From contig JADGEL010000001.1 of assembly GCA_016744415.1 (NCBI GenBank), positions 620,001 to 684,000 on the forward strand: a DNA stretch of 64,000 nucleotides, given 5' to 3'. The translations under genes and the position numbers were made by a program. The notes under the pieces are model-generated. The model ran no database searches, was not told the origin of the DNA, and saw only the letters and a program-made list of their open reading frames with translations. Shown one piece after another: positions 45,640-54,587 of the stretch (positions are counted from its first letter, which is position 1; every line of letters starts with the position of its first letter). Origin of the DNA: Flavobacteriaceae bacterium. Lineage in GTDB: Bacteria > Bacteroidota > Bacteroidia > Flavobacteriales > Flavobacteriaceae.

Positions 45640-46854
45640 ATGTTAGATATAGATAAAATTCGTGCTGAATTCCCAATTTTAAAGAGAGAGGTAAACGGAA
45701 AACCTTTGGTGTATTTTGACAATGCTGCTACCTCACAAACACCTCAAATAGTAATTGACGCCATTGTTGATTATTATTACAATTACAATGCAAACATTCA
45801 TCGTGGTGTGCATACATTGAGCCAAGAAGCGACGGATAAATATGAAGAGGCGCGATTAAAAATTCAAAAACATTTTAACGCAAAAAAATCATTTGAGGTT
45901 ATTTTTACTTCAGGTACAACGCATAGTATTAATATTGTTGCAACAGGGTTTGCATCGTTATTAGATAAAGGCGATGAAATTATTGTTTCGGCATTAGAAC
46001 ATCATTCTAACATTGTGCCTTGGCAAATGTTGTGCGAAAGAACTGGAGCTATTCTAAAGGTGATTCCAATGAATGAAGAAGGAGAATTAGTTATGTCAGC
46101 TTATGATAAAATTCTCTCTGACAAAACAAAACTTGTTTTTGTAAATCATGTTTCAAATGCCTTAGGAACCATCAATCCAATCGAAGAAATTATTAGAAAA
46201 GCACACAATGTAGGCGCTGCTGTTTTAATAGATGGAGCTCAGGCTTGCCCGCATATTAAACCTGATGTGCAAAAATTAGATGCTGATTTTTACGTGGCTT
46301 CGGCTCATAAAATTTATGGACCAACAGGAGTTGGAATTTTATACGGAAAAGAAGAATGGTTGAATAAATTACCTCCGTACCAAGGAGGTGGAGAAATGAT
46401 AAAAGAAGTGACGTTCGAAAAAACTACTTATGCAGATCTACCTCATAAGTTTGAAGCGGGTACGCCAAATATTTGTGGGGGTATTGCTTTTGGAGTTGCT
46501 TTAGATTATGCGAATTCAATCGGATTTGATGAAATTGAAAAGCGAGAAATGGAGTTGCTAAATTATGCAACAAAAAAATTACTTGCCATTGATGGGCTTA
46601 AAATCTATGGTACATCTAACAATAAAACAGCAGTGATTTCTTTTAATATTGATAAAATTCATCCGTATGATATCGGAACCATTGTCGATAAATTAGGGGT
46701 TGCAGTTAGAACAGGTCATCATTGTACACAGCCTATAATGGATTTCTATAAAATTCCAGGAACTGTTCGTGCATCATTTTCATTTTACAATACTAAAGAA
46801 GAAATTGATGTACTGGTTAATACAGTAAAAAAGGCTAAAATGATGTTGAGTTAG
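45640..46854 (+). CDS. sufS: Cysteine desulfurase, SufS type
   Basis: The product is 404 residues from the ATG at 45640; a TTG at 45625 would add five residues. It is a PLP enzyme of fold type I. The PLP-binding lysine is K224 (VASAHKIYGPTG), and the persulfide-bearing cysteine is C362 in RTGHHCTQPIMDFY. The short loop before this cysteine and the start FPILKREVNGKPLVYFDNAATSQ mark group II (SufS/CsdA). It provides sulfur for Fe-S cluster assembly. The other suf genes are not adjacent in the window, so CsdA-like use is possible. Confidence 0.92.
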   Translation: MLDIDKIRAEFPILKREVNGKPLVYFDNAATSQTPQIVIDAIVDYYYNYNANIHRGVHTLSQEATDKYEEARLKIQKHFNAKKSFEVIFTSGTTHSINIVATGFASLLDKGDEIIVSALEHHSNIVPWQMLCERTGAILKVIPMNEEGELVMSAYDKILSDKTKLVFVNHVSNALGTINPIEEIIRKAHNVGAAVLIDGAQACPHIKPDVQKLDADFYVASAHKIYGPTGVGILYGKEEWLNKLPPYQGGGEMIKEVTFEKTTYADLPHKFEAGTPNICGGIAFGVALDYANSIGFDEIEKREMELLNYATKKLLAIDGLKIYGTSNNKTAVISFNIDKIHPYDIGTIVDKLGVAVRTGHHCTQPIMDFYKIPGTVRASFSFYNTKEEIDVLVNTVKKAKMMLS

Positions 46855-46863
46855 CATCGAATT

Positions 46864-47559
46864 TTACAATGCAAAATGCGCTTCTAATTCTTTTAAGGTT
46901 TCTGGTGATGTTTTGATATCTTTAATCACATCTCCTTTTTCTAAAACCACAATGCGTTCACAAACTTCGGTTACATGCCCTAAATCGTGACTAGAAATTA
47001 AAATTGTGACCTCTTTATTATTGGCATGAGATTTTAATAATTGCTTTAATCTAATTTGAGTTGATGGGTCTAAATTAGCAAAAGGTTCATCTAAAATAAT
47101 TACTTCAGGGTTTCCAATTAAAGCAGCCACAATACCTGCTTTTTTCTGATTTCCTTTTGATAAATCTCGCAAGTATTTTTTCTTTCCTAAGATTTCATCA
47201 TTAAAAATTTCCTCAAACTGACTTATAAAAGAATCGACATCAGCTTTGTTTTGACCTCTTAAATCTCCGATAAAATAAAAGTACTCTTCAGGAGTTAAAT
47301 ATCCAATTAGAAAACTTTCATCAATAAAAGAACCTGTAAATTGTTTCCAATCTTCGCTTTTATCAACCTGAATATCATTTGTTGTAATGGTACCAGTAGA
47401 TGGTTTAATTAAATCTAATAGCAAGTTGAAAAAGGTTGTTTTTCCTGCACCATTATTACCAACCAACCCAAAGCTTTGACCTTTAGGAATGTCTAGATTT
47501 TCTATATTTAGAACAGTAACCTCGTTGTATTTTTTGATAATTTTTGATGTTTGTATCAT
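46864..47559 (-). CDS. ABC transporter ATP-binding protein
   Basis: The product is 231 residues. Walker A is GNNGAGKTT (about 34-42), the signature motif is a variant, LSKGNQKK, and Walker B is VIILDEPFANLDP, followed by the H-loop ISSHDLGHV. It energises the membrane protein encoded just upstream, from which it is separated by ten bases. The variant signature is frequent in the NatA/CcmA/BcrA branch of exporters. The substrate is unknown. Confidence 0.9.
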   Translation of the reverse strand: MIQTSKIIKKYNEVTVLNIENLDIPKGQSFGLVGNNGAGKTTFFNLLLDLIKPSTGTITTNDIQVDKSEDWKQFTGSFIDESFLIGYLTPEEYFYFIGDLRGQNKADVDSFISQFEEIFNDEILGKKKYLRDLSKGNQKKAGIVAALIGNPEVIILDEPFANLDPSTQIRLKQLLKSHANNKEVTILISSHDLGHVTEVCERIVVLEKGDVIKDIKTSPETLKELEAHFAL

Positions 47560-47569
47560 AGTTTTTTAA

Positions 47570-49048
47570 TTAGTTATCTTGACTAAATGCTTCAATCATT
47601 TTATATTTGGATGCAACATATTTCTTGGTAATTGTAGTCATTATTTTTTTATGCAATAGAATCCCTATTAAACCTAAAGTAATCAAAACAGCAACAGCAA
47701 TTTCAAACCCGATGAGCCAATTTATGAGTCCGAATATACCCATAGGAATTACCATTAACGGAATACCTATAAGCCATTGTACAGCACCGGTACCTTGAAA
47801 ATTAAAAGCAGCACGTTCATCTAAATTTATTTTTTTCCTATTATAAGAACCACCTAATAAAATGACATGAGTGTTTACTCCAATATTATAAATAGCTGCG
47901 GCAAAATGTACTATTAAAATTTTCGATCCAAAATAAACATATGGAATTCCGAGCAGAAATAAAATAACCACACTTATCGCCATCAGTGTAAATTTTGACT
48001 TTAAATATTGTTCATATTTAAAGTTTTGACTCATCAACATTTTATAATAGCTACTATCCCAAGCAGGAATAAATTGACCGTAATTGATTAAAAAAGTACC
48101 CGTAGAGAAAATACCTATGAATGCATACATAAAAACGATATCTCTATACATTGGTTGAGGGTAAAAAAACAACCCGTAAAACAACCCAACTACTAAAATT
48201 AAAAAGGTAGATTTTGCTCTTTTATTACGCATCATTAATTTTAAATCTAATTGCATAAAGGGAGCAATATCACCAAAACGTTTAGTCCAAGATAAATTGG
48301 TTGTTTTTGCATCTTTACTCTTAGATTGCACTGAAATATCAATAAATAATTTACTTTTTAAAATTTTAAAATTATAATAATAGAGCCCAATTAAAATTGC
48401 AATTGGAGCTACTATAAATACAGGGTTTTCTGTAATGCTTAAAACTCCATTTGAAATTAGATCAGAAAAAGAAATAATTTCAAAATAATTAAGCCCATAC
48501 AAAATTGCAATAACAGCTATAAGAGGTAAAAAAGATAAGTCTGTTTTCGAGGTTAAACTTTCAATTATAAAGTTTAAGAAATTAGTAATTAATGTAATTA
48601 TAATTAGTGTAAAAATCCATACTAAAACTACAGAGGTATCATACTTGTTTTTTAAAAGCATTAATGAAAACGGAATTATTGCAAATAAGGGTAAAAAGTT
48701 AAATGCTGAAATTCCTGATTTACCCAATACATAATTTACAATCTGACTTCTTTTAATTGGCAAGGTTAATAATGGCTTTACAGACATTACTGGTAGTTTT
48801 TGAAGAAAAAAACGCATCATTAAATCAACTAAAATCCAATAAAACACAAAACCATTTACCATTAAAAAAGGATCGCTATTTGGAAACTGATCTTTTAAAA
48901 CAGGAAAAATAGCAAGCCCCATAATTAAAAATGAAGCTATAATCCAAAGACCAAAAAAGCCGATTATAATTTTTAATCCAATACCTCTTTTCCAATAAGG
49001 AGAACGAAAATACTGTTTCCATTCGAGTGAAAGAAAATGTTTGATCAT
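47570..49048 (-). CDS. DUF5687-type ABC transporter membrane protein
   Basis: The product is 492 residues with about ten to twelve membrane helices. It opens with the cytoplasmic motif FLSLEWKQYFRSPYWKRGIGLKIIIGFFGLW, typical of the DUF5687 family from Bacteroidota. A second copy of such a motif (DLKLMMRNKRAKSTFLILVVGLFYGL) begins the second half, so the protein looks like a fused pair of permease units. It forms an ABC exporter with the ATPase encoded downstream. Confidence 0.85.
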   Translation of the reverse strand: MIKHFLSLEWKQYFRSPYWKRGIGLKIIIGFFGLWIIASFLIMGLAIFPVLKDQFPNSDPFLMVNGFVFYWILVDLMMRFFLQKLPVMSVKPLLTLPIKRSQIVNYVLGKSGISAFNFLPLFAIIPFSLMLLKNKYDTSVVLVWIFTLIIITLITNFLNFIIESLTSKTDLSFLPLIAVIAILYGLNYFEIISFSDLISNGVLSITENPVFIVAPIAILIGLYYYNFKILKSKLFIDISVQSKSKDAKTTNLSWTKRFGDIAPFMQLDLKLMMRNKRAKSTFLILVVGLFYGLFFYPQPMYRDIVFMYAFIGIFSTGTFLINYGQFIPAWDSSYYKMLMSQNFKYEQYLKSKFTLMAISVVILFLLGIPYVYFGSKILIVHFAAAIYNIGVNTHVILLGGSYNRKKINLDERAAFNFQGTGAVQWLIGIPLMVIPMGIFGLINWLIGFEIAVAVLITLGLIGILLHKKIMTTITKKYVASKYKMIEAFSQDN

Positions 49049-49080
49049 AGTTTGTTAGTTGATTACAAGAAGTTAGTATA

Positions 49081-49088
49081 CAAAGTTA
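49081..49088 (-). promoter_or_regulatory. Promoter -7 element of the ABC transporter operon
   Basis: The minus strand reads TAACTTTG, matching TAnnTTTG, 32 bases before the permease start. Confidence 0.45.
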
Positions 49089-49121
49089 TCAAATTGTTAC
49101 AAAAAGATATAGGGCATTTCT

Positions 49122-49129
49122 TATTTTTG
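49122..49129 (+). promoter_or_regulatory. Promoter -7 element of the reductase gene
   Basis: TATTTTTG, an exact match to TAnnTTTG, lies 19 bases before the ATG at 49149. Confidence 0.55.
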
Positions 49130-49148
49130 CAGTCTAATTACGAATCAC

Positions 49149-50186
49149 ATGTCACAATTCCATAAACTTACAATAAAAGAAATTATCAAAGAAACAGCAA
49201 ATGCGGTTTCAATAACCTTTGATGTTCCAGAAAAATTGAAAAATGAATTTCAATTTAAAGCAGGTCAATATATCACTATAAAAAAGGAATTAAACGGTAA
49301 AGAGGTTCGTAGAGCTTACTCTATTTGTTCAGATCCAAATACTGATATTCTTAAAGTAGCCGTGAAGGCTGTTGATGGAGGAACCTTTTCTATTTACGCT
49401 ACAAAATCACTGCATGCTGGTGACAAATTAGAAGTGTCTAAACCTGAAGGACGTTTTGTTCTGGAGCCCAAAAGCGGTAAAAATTATTTAGCAATTGCAG
49501 CAGGTAGTGGTATTACACCTATCATGGCAATGTTGAAAGCATCCTTGCATGACGATTCTACCTTTACATTAATTTATGGTAACAAATCTGCCGAAGATAC
49601 CATTTTTAAAGAACGATTAGAAGTCTTAAAAAAAATGTACTCAACACGATTAAATGTGCATTATATATTTAGTCGCAAAGAAACAAAAGGTGAATTATTT
49701 GGTAGATGTGATGCAGGAAACATTAACTATATTTTAAAAAACAACTACAAAGATGTTTCTTTTGACCAAGCTTTTTTATGCGGGCCAGAAAGAATGATTC
49801 GCGATTTAACCGAGGCTTTAAAAAGTAGCATTGCTGAAGAAAATATTTATTACGAATTGTTTTCTGTTCCTGTAACTGCAAATGAAAGAAATGATATTCC
49901 TGATGGAAATACTAAAATCACCATTATGTTAGATGATGAAGAAACTACTTTTGTAATGTCTCAAAAGAAAACCATTTTAAATGCTGCACTCAACAACGAT
50001 TTAGATGCACCTTATTCTTGTCAAGGTGGAATTTGCAGTAGCTGTTTAGGGCGTGTTACAGAAGGTGCCGTGACCATGGAAAAAAATGAAATATTGACTG
50101 ATGATGAAATTGAAGAAGGATTAATTTTGACCTGTCAAGCACATCCAACTACACCAATAATCAAGATTGATTTTGATGATGTTTAA
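49149..50186 (+). CDS. Ferredoxin-fused flavoprotein reductase (PaaE/HCP-reductase-like)
   Basis: The product is 345 residues. The FAD-binding domain has RAYSICSDPN (about 57-66), and the NAD-binding domain has AAGSGITPIMAML (about 117-129) and FLCGPERMI. A C-terminal plant-type 2Fe-2S ferredoxin follows with CQGGICSSC and a distant fourth Cys (LTCQAHP). This order, FNR module then ferredoxin, is that of PaaE and similar oxygenase reductases. No phenylacetate genes are nearby, so the electron acceptor is unknown. The LysE-type gene follows after 17 bases and may be co-transcribed. Confidence 0.85.
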   Translation: MSQFHKLTIKEIIKETANAVSITFDVPEKLKNEFQFKAGQYITIKKELNGKEVRRAYSICSDPNTDILKVAVKAVDGGTFSIYATKSLHAGDKLEVSKPEGRFVLEPKSGKNYLAIAAGSGITPIMAMLKASLHDDSTFTLIYGNKSAEDTIFKERLEVLKKMYSTRLNVHYIFSRKETKGELFGRCDAGNINYILKNNYKDVSFDQAFLCGPERMIRDLTEALKSSIAEENIYYELFSVPVTANERNDIPDGNTKITIMLDDEETTFVMSQKKTILNAALNNDLDAPYSCQGGICSSCLGRVTEGAVTMEKNEILTDDEIEEGLILTCQAHPTTPIIKIDFDDV

Positions 50187-50203
50187 AATCATATCTTAGC
50201 AGG

Positions 50204-50875
50204 ATGATTGAAGATTTCTTCAAAGCAATCCCCATTGGTTTTGGCCTCGCATTTATGATTGGCCCCGTTTTTTTTATGCTTATTCAAACAAGTATTTTAA
50301 AAGGAGCAAGAGCCGCTATCGTTTTTGATTTGGGAGTTGTCATTGCCGATATTGTCTTTATTCTATTCGCTTATTATGGTTCTCATCAATTTTTGATGCA
50401 AGTAAAAGACGATCCGAATTTGTATTTTATTGGAGGAGGTATTCTTTTTATTTATGGATTGGGAATGTTTTTAAAAAAGGAAAAACAAATCCATCAAAAG
50501 CAAAAATTAGATATCCCAGAAAAAAATAATTATTTCGGACTTATTGCCAAAGGTTTTTTTTTAAACTTTATAAATGTTGGAGTGTTAGCATTTTGGTTGC
50601 TACTAGTAATCGGAATTGGACCTTCATTAGAAATGGATGAAAGTAGAATTTTTCGTTTTTTTTTCGCTATAATTATAGCTTATTTTATTACTGATTTAGG
50701 TAAAATAATTCTTGCCAAACAGTTAAAAAATAAGCTAACTCCAAAAGTTATTCACAGAATAAAACGAGGAATGGGAATTGCACTTATGTTATTTGGAATT
50801 GCACTTATCTCTAAAGGATTTTTACCTCCTGAGAAAATGAATATTGACTCCGTTTTTGAAAAAGTTGTAGATTAA
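50204..50875 (+). CDS. LysE family exporter
   Basis: The product is 223 residues with six membrane helices. The opening AIPIGFGLAFMIGPVFFMLIQTSILKGARAAIVFDLGVVIADIVFI matches the LysE/RhtB signature, with the GP pair in helix 1. Members export amino acids or similar small molecules; the substrate here is unknown. It follows the reductase and converges on the YgiQ gene. Confidence 0.85.
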   Translation: MIEDFFKAIPIGFGLAFMIGPVFFMLIQTSILKGARAAIVFDLGVVIADIVFILFAYYGSHQFLMQVKDDPNLYFIGGGILFIYGLGMFLKKEKQIHQKQKLDIPEKNNYFGLIAKGFFLNFINVGVLAFWLLLVIGIGPSLEMDESRIFRFFFAIIIAYFITDLGKIILAKQLKNKLTPKVIHRIKRGMGIALMLFGIALISKGFLPPEKMNIDSVFEKVVD

Positions 50876-50901
50876 TTTTAATCTTTTATTGTTAAATTCT
50901 T

Positions 50902-52851
50902 TTACCTCTTTTTATTTCTCCTCTTGTATTTATTTTTTCTTCTTGGAGCTTTCTTTTCAGTAATGGTCTCATCAAAAGTATTTCTGACCTTGTCTCCTTT
51001 ATTTTTTTTCCAGCTATTGTTTTCTGGAAGTAGAATATCTAATAAATCTGTTCGCCCAAGTTTGTTAAGCGTGTTTTTAATCCACGCTTTGTTTTCCTTT
51101 TTATACCAAAAGAAAAAACGGTGCTGATCTTCTTTTTCCTTTCTTGATTTTGGCGTGTGCATACGCTTCATCGTATAAGGATGATAACCACTATAATAAA
51201 TTACTGTTGCAACGGTCATTGGTGTTGGAGTGAACCCCTGAACTTGTTCTAATTGAAAGCCCATATTTTTAGTTTCGGCAGCCAAATTTGCCATATCTTC
51301 AACCTCACATGCTGGATGGTTTGAAATAAAATAAGGAATCAATTGTAATTTTAATTTGTTCTTTATGTTGATTTTATCAAAACGCTCTTTGAACTTATGA
51401 AAATAGTTAAACGAAGGTTTTCGCATTAACTTCAATACAGGATCAGAAGTATGTTCGGGAGCGACTTTTAATCGACCAGAAATATGATTTTTCATCACCT
51501 CTTCGGTGTAATCATCTAATTCTTTTGGGTCAGCATTTTTATTAAATTCTGGCACCAACATATCGTGTCTTATTCCGCTACCAATAAATGATTTTTTTAT
51601 TTTAGGATGCTTGTCAACCGCTTGATACAACTTGGTTAATGGTTTATGTGATGTGTCTAAATTACTACAAATTACGGGTGATATACAGGAGGGAGCAACA
51701 CACTTATCGCAAATGGATTGTATCTTCCCTTTCATCTTATACATGTTGGCAGATGGGCCACCAATATCAGATAAATATCCTTTAAAATCAGGCATATTTG
51801 CAACGGTGTCAACCTCTTTTAAAATAGATTCTTGACTGCGACTCGCAATGAATTTTCCTTGATGTGCGGATATGGTACAAAAACTACACCCTCCAAAACA
51901 ACCTCTATGAATGTTAATAGAAAACTTAATCATTTCATAAGCTGGAATCGGTCCTCGCTTGTTATATTTAGGATGAGGTAATCTAGTATATGGCAACTCG
52001 AACGAAGCGTCAATTTCATCCTCAGTCATAGTTGGGAATGGTGGATTAATTACTAAGGTTTTGTTTCCAACATCTTGAAATATTCGTTTTGCAAAAATTT
52101 TATTTGATTCTTGCTCTATGGTTTTAAAGTTTGATGCAAACGTTTTTTTATCCTTTAAACAGGCTTCATGTGAGTTGATAGTTACATCTTCCCAATTTTT
52201 ATTTTTAGGAATATCTTCATCTTTATTAACAAATACCGCAGTTTGTTTGATAGTTTTGATACTCTTAAATGGGATTCCTTTTTGTAACAATTCAACCAAT
52301 TCTCGCAGAGGTTGTTCGCCCATTCCATAAATTAGCATATCGGCTTTAGAGTCTTCTAAAATTGAAGGTTTTAATTCGTCGCTCCAATAGTCATAATGTG
52401 TAACCCTACGGAGTGATGCTTCAATTCCGCCAATTAAAACAGGAACATCTGGAAACTTTTCTTTTAATATTTTTGAATATACTTCCGTGGCATAATCTGG
52501 TCTAAATCCTTTATCACCATTGGGTGTGTAAGCATCTTTATCGCGACGTTTTTTGCTAGCAGTATAATTGCTCACCATAGAATCCATACACCCACCAGTA
52601 ACTGCAAAAAATAATTTTGGAATACCTAGTTTTTCAAAGTCTTGAAGATTATCATGAACACTCGGTTGAGGTACAATCGCAACTCGTAAACCATAGTTTT
52701 CCAAAATTCTCCCTAAGACAGCAGGCCCAAAAGAAGGATGATCTACATAGGCATCTCCACTAAAAAGAATTACATCTAATTTATCCCAACCTCGAATTTT
52801 TACTTCTTTGTTCGTTGTTGGTAGCCAATCTGAAAGTTTGTGTTCTTGCAT
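50902..52851 (-). CDS. YgiQ family radical SAM protein
   Basis: The product is 649 residues. The radical SAM cluster motif is C318-x3-C322-x2-C325 (RGCFGGCSFCTISAHQGK). The N-terminal domain (LPTTNKEVKIRGWDKLDVILFSGDAYVDHPSFG) and C-terminal segment GFTPTPMTVATVIYYSGYHP are typical of UPF0313/YgiQ. A cysteine cluster near CDKCVAPSC is present too. The reaction is not established for the family. The C-terminus is highly basic (KKAPRRKNKYKRRNKKR). Confidence 0.93.
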   Translation of the reverse strand: MQEHKLSDWLPTTNKEVKIRGWDKLDVILFSGDAYVDHPSFGPAVLGRILENYGLRVAIVPQPSVHDNLQDFEKLGIPKLFFAVTGGCMDSMVSNYTASKKRRDKDAYTPNGDKGFRPDYATEVYSKILKEKFPDVPVLIGGIEASLRRVTHYDYWSDELKPSILEDSKADMLIYGMGEQPLRELVELLQKGIPFKSIKTIKQTAVFVNKDEDIPKNKNWEDVTINSHEACLKDKKTFASNFKTIEQESNKIFAKRIFQDVGNKTLVINPPFPTMTEDEIDASFELPYTRLPHPKYNKRGPIPAYEMIKFSINIHRGCFGGCSFCTISAHQGKFIASRSQESILKEVDTVANMPDFKGYLSDIGGPSANMYKMKGKIQSICDKCVAPSCISPVICSNLDTSHKPLTKLYQAVDKHPKIKKSFIGSGIRHDMLVPEFNKNADPKELDDYTEEVMKNHISGRLKVAPEHTSDPVLKLMRKPSFNYFHKFKERFDKINIKNKLKLQLIPYFISNHPACEVEDMANLAAETKNMGFQLEQVQGFTPTPMTVATVIYYSGYHPYTMKRMHTPKSRKEKEDQHRFFFWYKKENKAWIKNTLNKLGRTDLLDILLPENNSWKKNKGDKVRNTFDETITEKKAPRRKNKYKRRNKKR

Positions 52852-53181
52852 GCGGCAAAGATAGGGAGAAAATTAGTTGATTTGTTTCTTAATACAAAAT
52901 TCACTTAACTCTCTATTTAACTAATTGAAACGATTTATATGAAATTCCTGAACTTCTTAAGTTTTTATATTGCAATGCCAATGGGTAATCATATTTCTTA
53001 AACAATCCTTATTAGCGTTTGATTAGATCACCTTTAATTTAATATTTTTTACTAAAACACAAGGTGCTATCGAAACAATGAAATGTAAAAGATAAGTTAA
53101 AAACCATGAAGTCAATAAAATTTTGTAGAGAAAGTATTGTAGTAAAAGTTACGCATAACCTCTTTCAATTTTTACAAACAA
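52852..53181. other. Intergenic region between YgiQ and the small cytochrome gene
   Basis: This 330-base stretch holds the YgiQ promoter at its left end and otherwise shows nothing convincing. I found no ORF of useful length, no tRNA-like fold and no strong hairpin. It lies downstream of the cytochrome gene, so the latter's terminator may be here unseen. Confidence 0.5.
52856..52863 (-). promoter_or_regulatory. Promoter -7 element of ygiQ
   Basis: The minus strand reads TATCTTTG, an exact TAnnTTTG match four bases before the start codon. The transcript would be leaderless or nearly so, unless a later start is used. Confidence 0.5.
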
Positions 53182-53646
53182 CTATTTAATATTTGTTTGT
53201 ATTTTAAAAGATTGATGACACACAGTGCAATTATAAAGCAATGAATTTAATTGTCTTTGAGTTTGTTTAGGGTTAAAATTTTCTTTGGCATTTTTTGCAA
53301 TTTCATCAAACAAATCATGTGTAGAAAACCCTAATTGTTTAAATCCAACAGGTAATGTTTTCAATAATCCAGGAGGGGCATGGTCAATTACTGAACCACC
53401 TGATATTTCACTTGCTTTAATTACTTGCTCTGGATCATTATTTAAAATCCCTTCATTAATATCTTTTATACTTTCTAAAAAAACACGCATCTCATCCATT
53501 ACAAACTCTCTGTTGCTTTCAGTCATAGCAATGTTGATTCTGATATCGTTTGATTCAATTGTAGCTCCTTTTAAAATAAACATATATACTAAAGCTATGT
53601 TTAATAAAACAGAAGCAATTGCAAGAATTAATATTCCTTTTTTCAT
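53182..53646 (-). CDS. Small membrane-anchored c-type cytochrome
   Basis: The product is 154 residues. An N-terminal helix (about 4-25) serves as signal or anchor. The mature part is mostly helical and ends with a heme c attachment site C140-T-V-C143-H144 (LLYNCTVCHQSFKI) only ten residues from the C-terminus. A C-terminal CxxCH in a four-helix protein is the layout of cytochrome c' and related NO- or electron-binding proteins. It lies 57 bases after thioredoxin on the same strand. Function is inferred from the motif. Confidence 0.7.
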   Translation of the reverse strand: MKKGILILAIASVLLNIALVYMFILKGATIESNDIRINIAMTESNREFVMDEMRVFLESIKDINEGILNNDPEQVIKASEISGGSVIDHAPPGLLKTLPVGFKQLGFSTHDLFDEIAKNAKENFNPKQTQRQLNSLLYNCTVCHQSFKIQTNIK

Positions 53647-53664
53647 TTGTACATATTTAAAATA

Positions 53665-53697
53665 AATAATCCTACTTATAATTAAAGCAGGATTATT
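53665..53697 (-). terminator. Terminator after thioredoxin
   Basis: AATAATCCTACTT (53665-53677) pairs with AAGCAGGATTATT (53685-53697) with one mismatch and a 7-nt loop. It lies between the thioredoxin stop and the cytochrome start on the minus strand. Confidence 0.55.
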
Positions 53698-53703
53698 GTA
53701 TGC

Positions 53704-54066
53704 TTATTGCTTTTCTACTTTCAAAACTTCTTTAATAACACGTTCTAGCTCTACTTTTGGCAATGCTCCTTGTGCCATTTGTGGTTGCTCTCCTGCAGGA
53801 ATAAACAACATTGAAGGAATACTACGGATAGCAAATGCAGCAGACAATTCTTGTTCAGCTTCGGTATCTACTTTGTAAATATCAACTTTTCCTTCGTACT
53901 CATCGCTCAACTCTTCTAGTATGGGAGCTACCATTTTACAAGGGCCACACCAATCTGCATAAAAATCTATAATTGCAGGTTTGTCACCTTCAAATTTCCA
54001 CTCTTTATTTTTTTCGAAATTAAAAACTTTTTCTAAAAACGATTCTTTTGTCAATAACTCAGTCAT
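53704..54066 (-). CDS. trxA: Thioredoxin
   Basis: The product is 120 residues. The active site is W39-C40-G-P-C43-K (YADWCGPCKMVAPILEEL) and the cis-proline lies in IRSIPSMLFI. It reduces protein disulfides in the cytoplasm. A short N-terminal extension with a basic/aromatic helix (EKVFNFEKNKEWKFEGDKP) is common in Bacteroidota homologues. No signal peptide is seen. Confidence 0.93.
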   Translation of the reverse strand: MTELLTKESFLEKVFNFEKNKEWKFEGDKPAIIDFYADWCGPCKMVAPILEELSDEYEGKVDIYKVDTEAEQELSAAFAIRSIPSMLFIPAGEQPQMAQGALPKVELERVIKEVLKVEKQ

Positions 54067-54097
54067 AATATTTTATTTTAAACTTCTTATTAGACAT

Positions 54098-54105
54098 CAA
54101 AATTA
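54098..54105 (-). promoter_or_regulatory. Promoter -7 element of trxA
   Basis: The minus strand reads TAATTTTG, matching TAnnTTTG, 31 bases before the start codon. Confidence 0.45.
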
Positions 54106-54137
54106 CAACATCCTTACATTGGTTATTGTAACATAAG

Positions 54138-54587
54138 TTACGCTATGTTTTCTATGGTAATTTTTGAATTATTAAAGGCGATGTGCTCACCTTTTTTCTT
54201 TCCTAATAATAATTTCCCGATGGGTGAGCTTGAAGAAATCACAAAGTAATCTTCTGAATCAATGGCAACTTTACCAATACTAACTGCTAGATAATAATTG
54301 TGAGAATTAGTAGTGATGAGACTCCCTAAACATCCGATTGAGTTTTTTGAGTTTACATCAATTCTAGAGATTTGTTCTTGCATTTGCTGTACAACTTTTA
54401 ATTGTTGACCTGCTTTTTCCATTTCTAATTGCAACATTGCTCTGCCTGTTTCGTGCTTGTCTCCTGCGGATGATTTGGTTTCAGAATTCAATGCTTCTTT
54501 GTTTGATTTAATCGTTTTTTCAATCAATTGTAACTTATTACTCACAAATTCTTGGCAGTGATTGTATAGCTTTTGTTTGATGTTCAT
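54138..54587 (-). CDS. GreA/GreB-like protein
   Basis: The product is 149 residues. An N-terminal coiled coil (about 1-75) carries ETKSSAGDKHETGRAMLQLEMEKAGQQL. The C-terminal part (about 85-145) has the FKBP-like Gre domain pattern: YYLAVSIGKVAI, FVISSSSPIGKLLLGKKKGEHIAF. True GreA tip acidic residues are not evident, so it may be a Gre-like regulator of RNA polymerase and not a cleavage factor. Similar proteins are sometimes mislabelled 3-oxoacyl-ACP synthase. Its start directly abuts the stop of the oxidoreductase gene. Confidence 0.7.
   Translation of the reverse strand: MNIKQKLYNHCQEFVSNKLQLIEKTIKSNKEALNSETKSSAGDKHETGRAMLQLEMEKAGQQLKVVQQMQEQISRIDVNSKNSIGCLGSLITTNSHNYYLAVSIGKVAIDSEDYFVISSSSPIGKLLLGKKKGEHIAFNNSKITIENIA

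Noticed and set aside
46849-46863. 15-mer AGTTAGCATCGAATT also found at 32549-32563
   Set aside because: One or a few shared 15-mers are expected by chance in an AT-rich 64-kb window, and the contexts differ (end of sufS versus an intergenic region).
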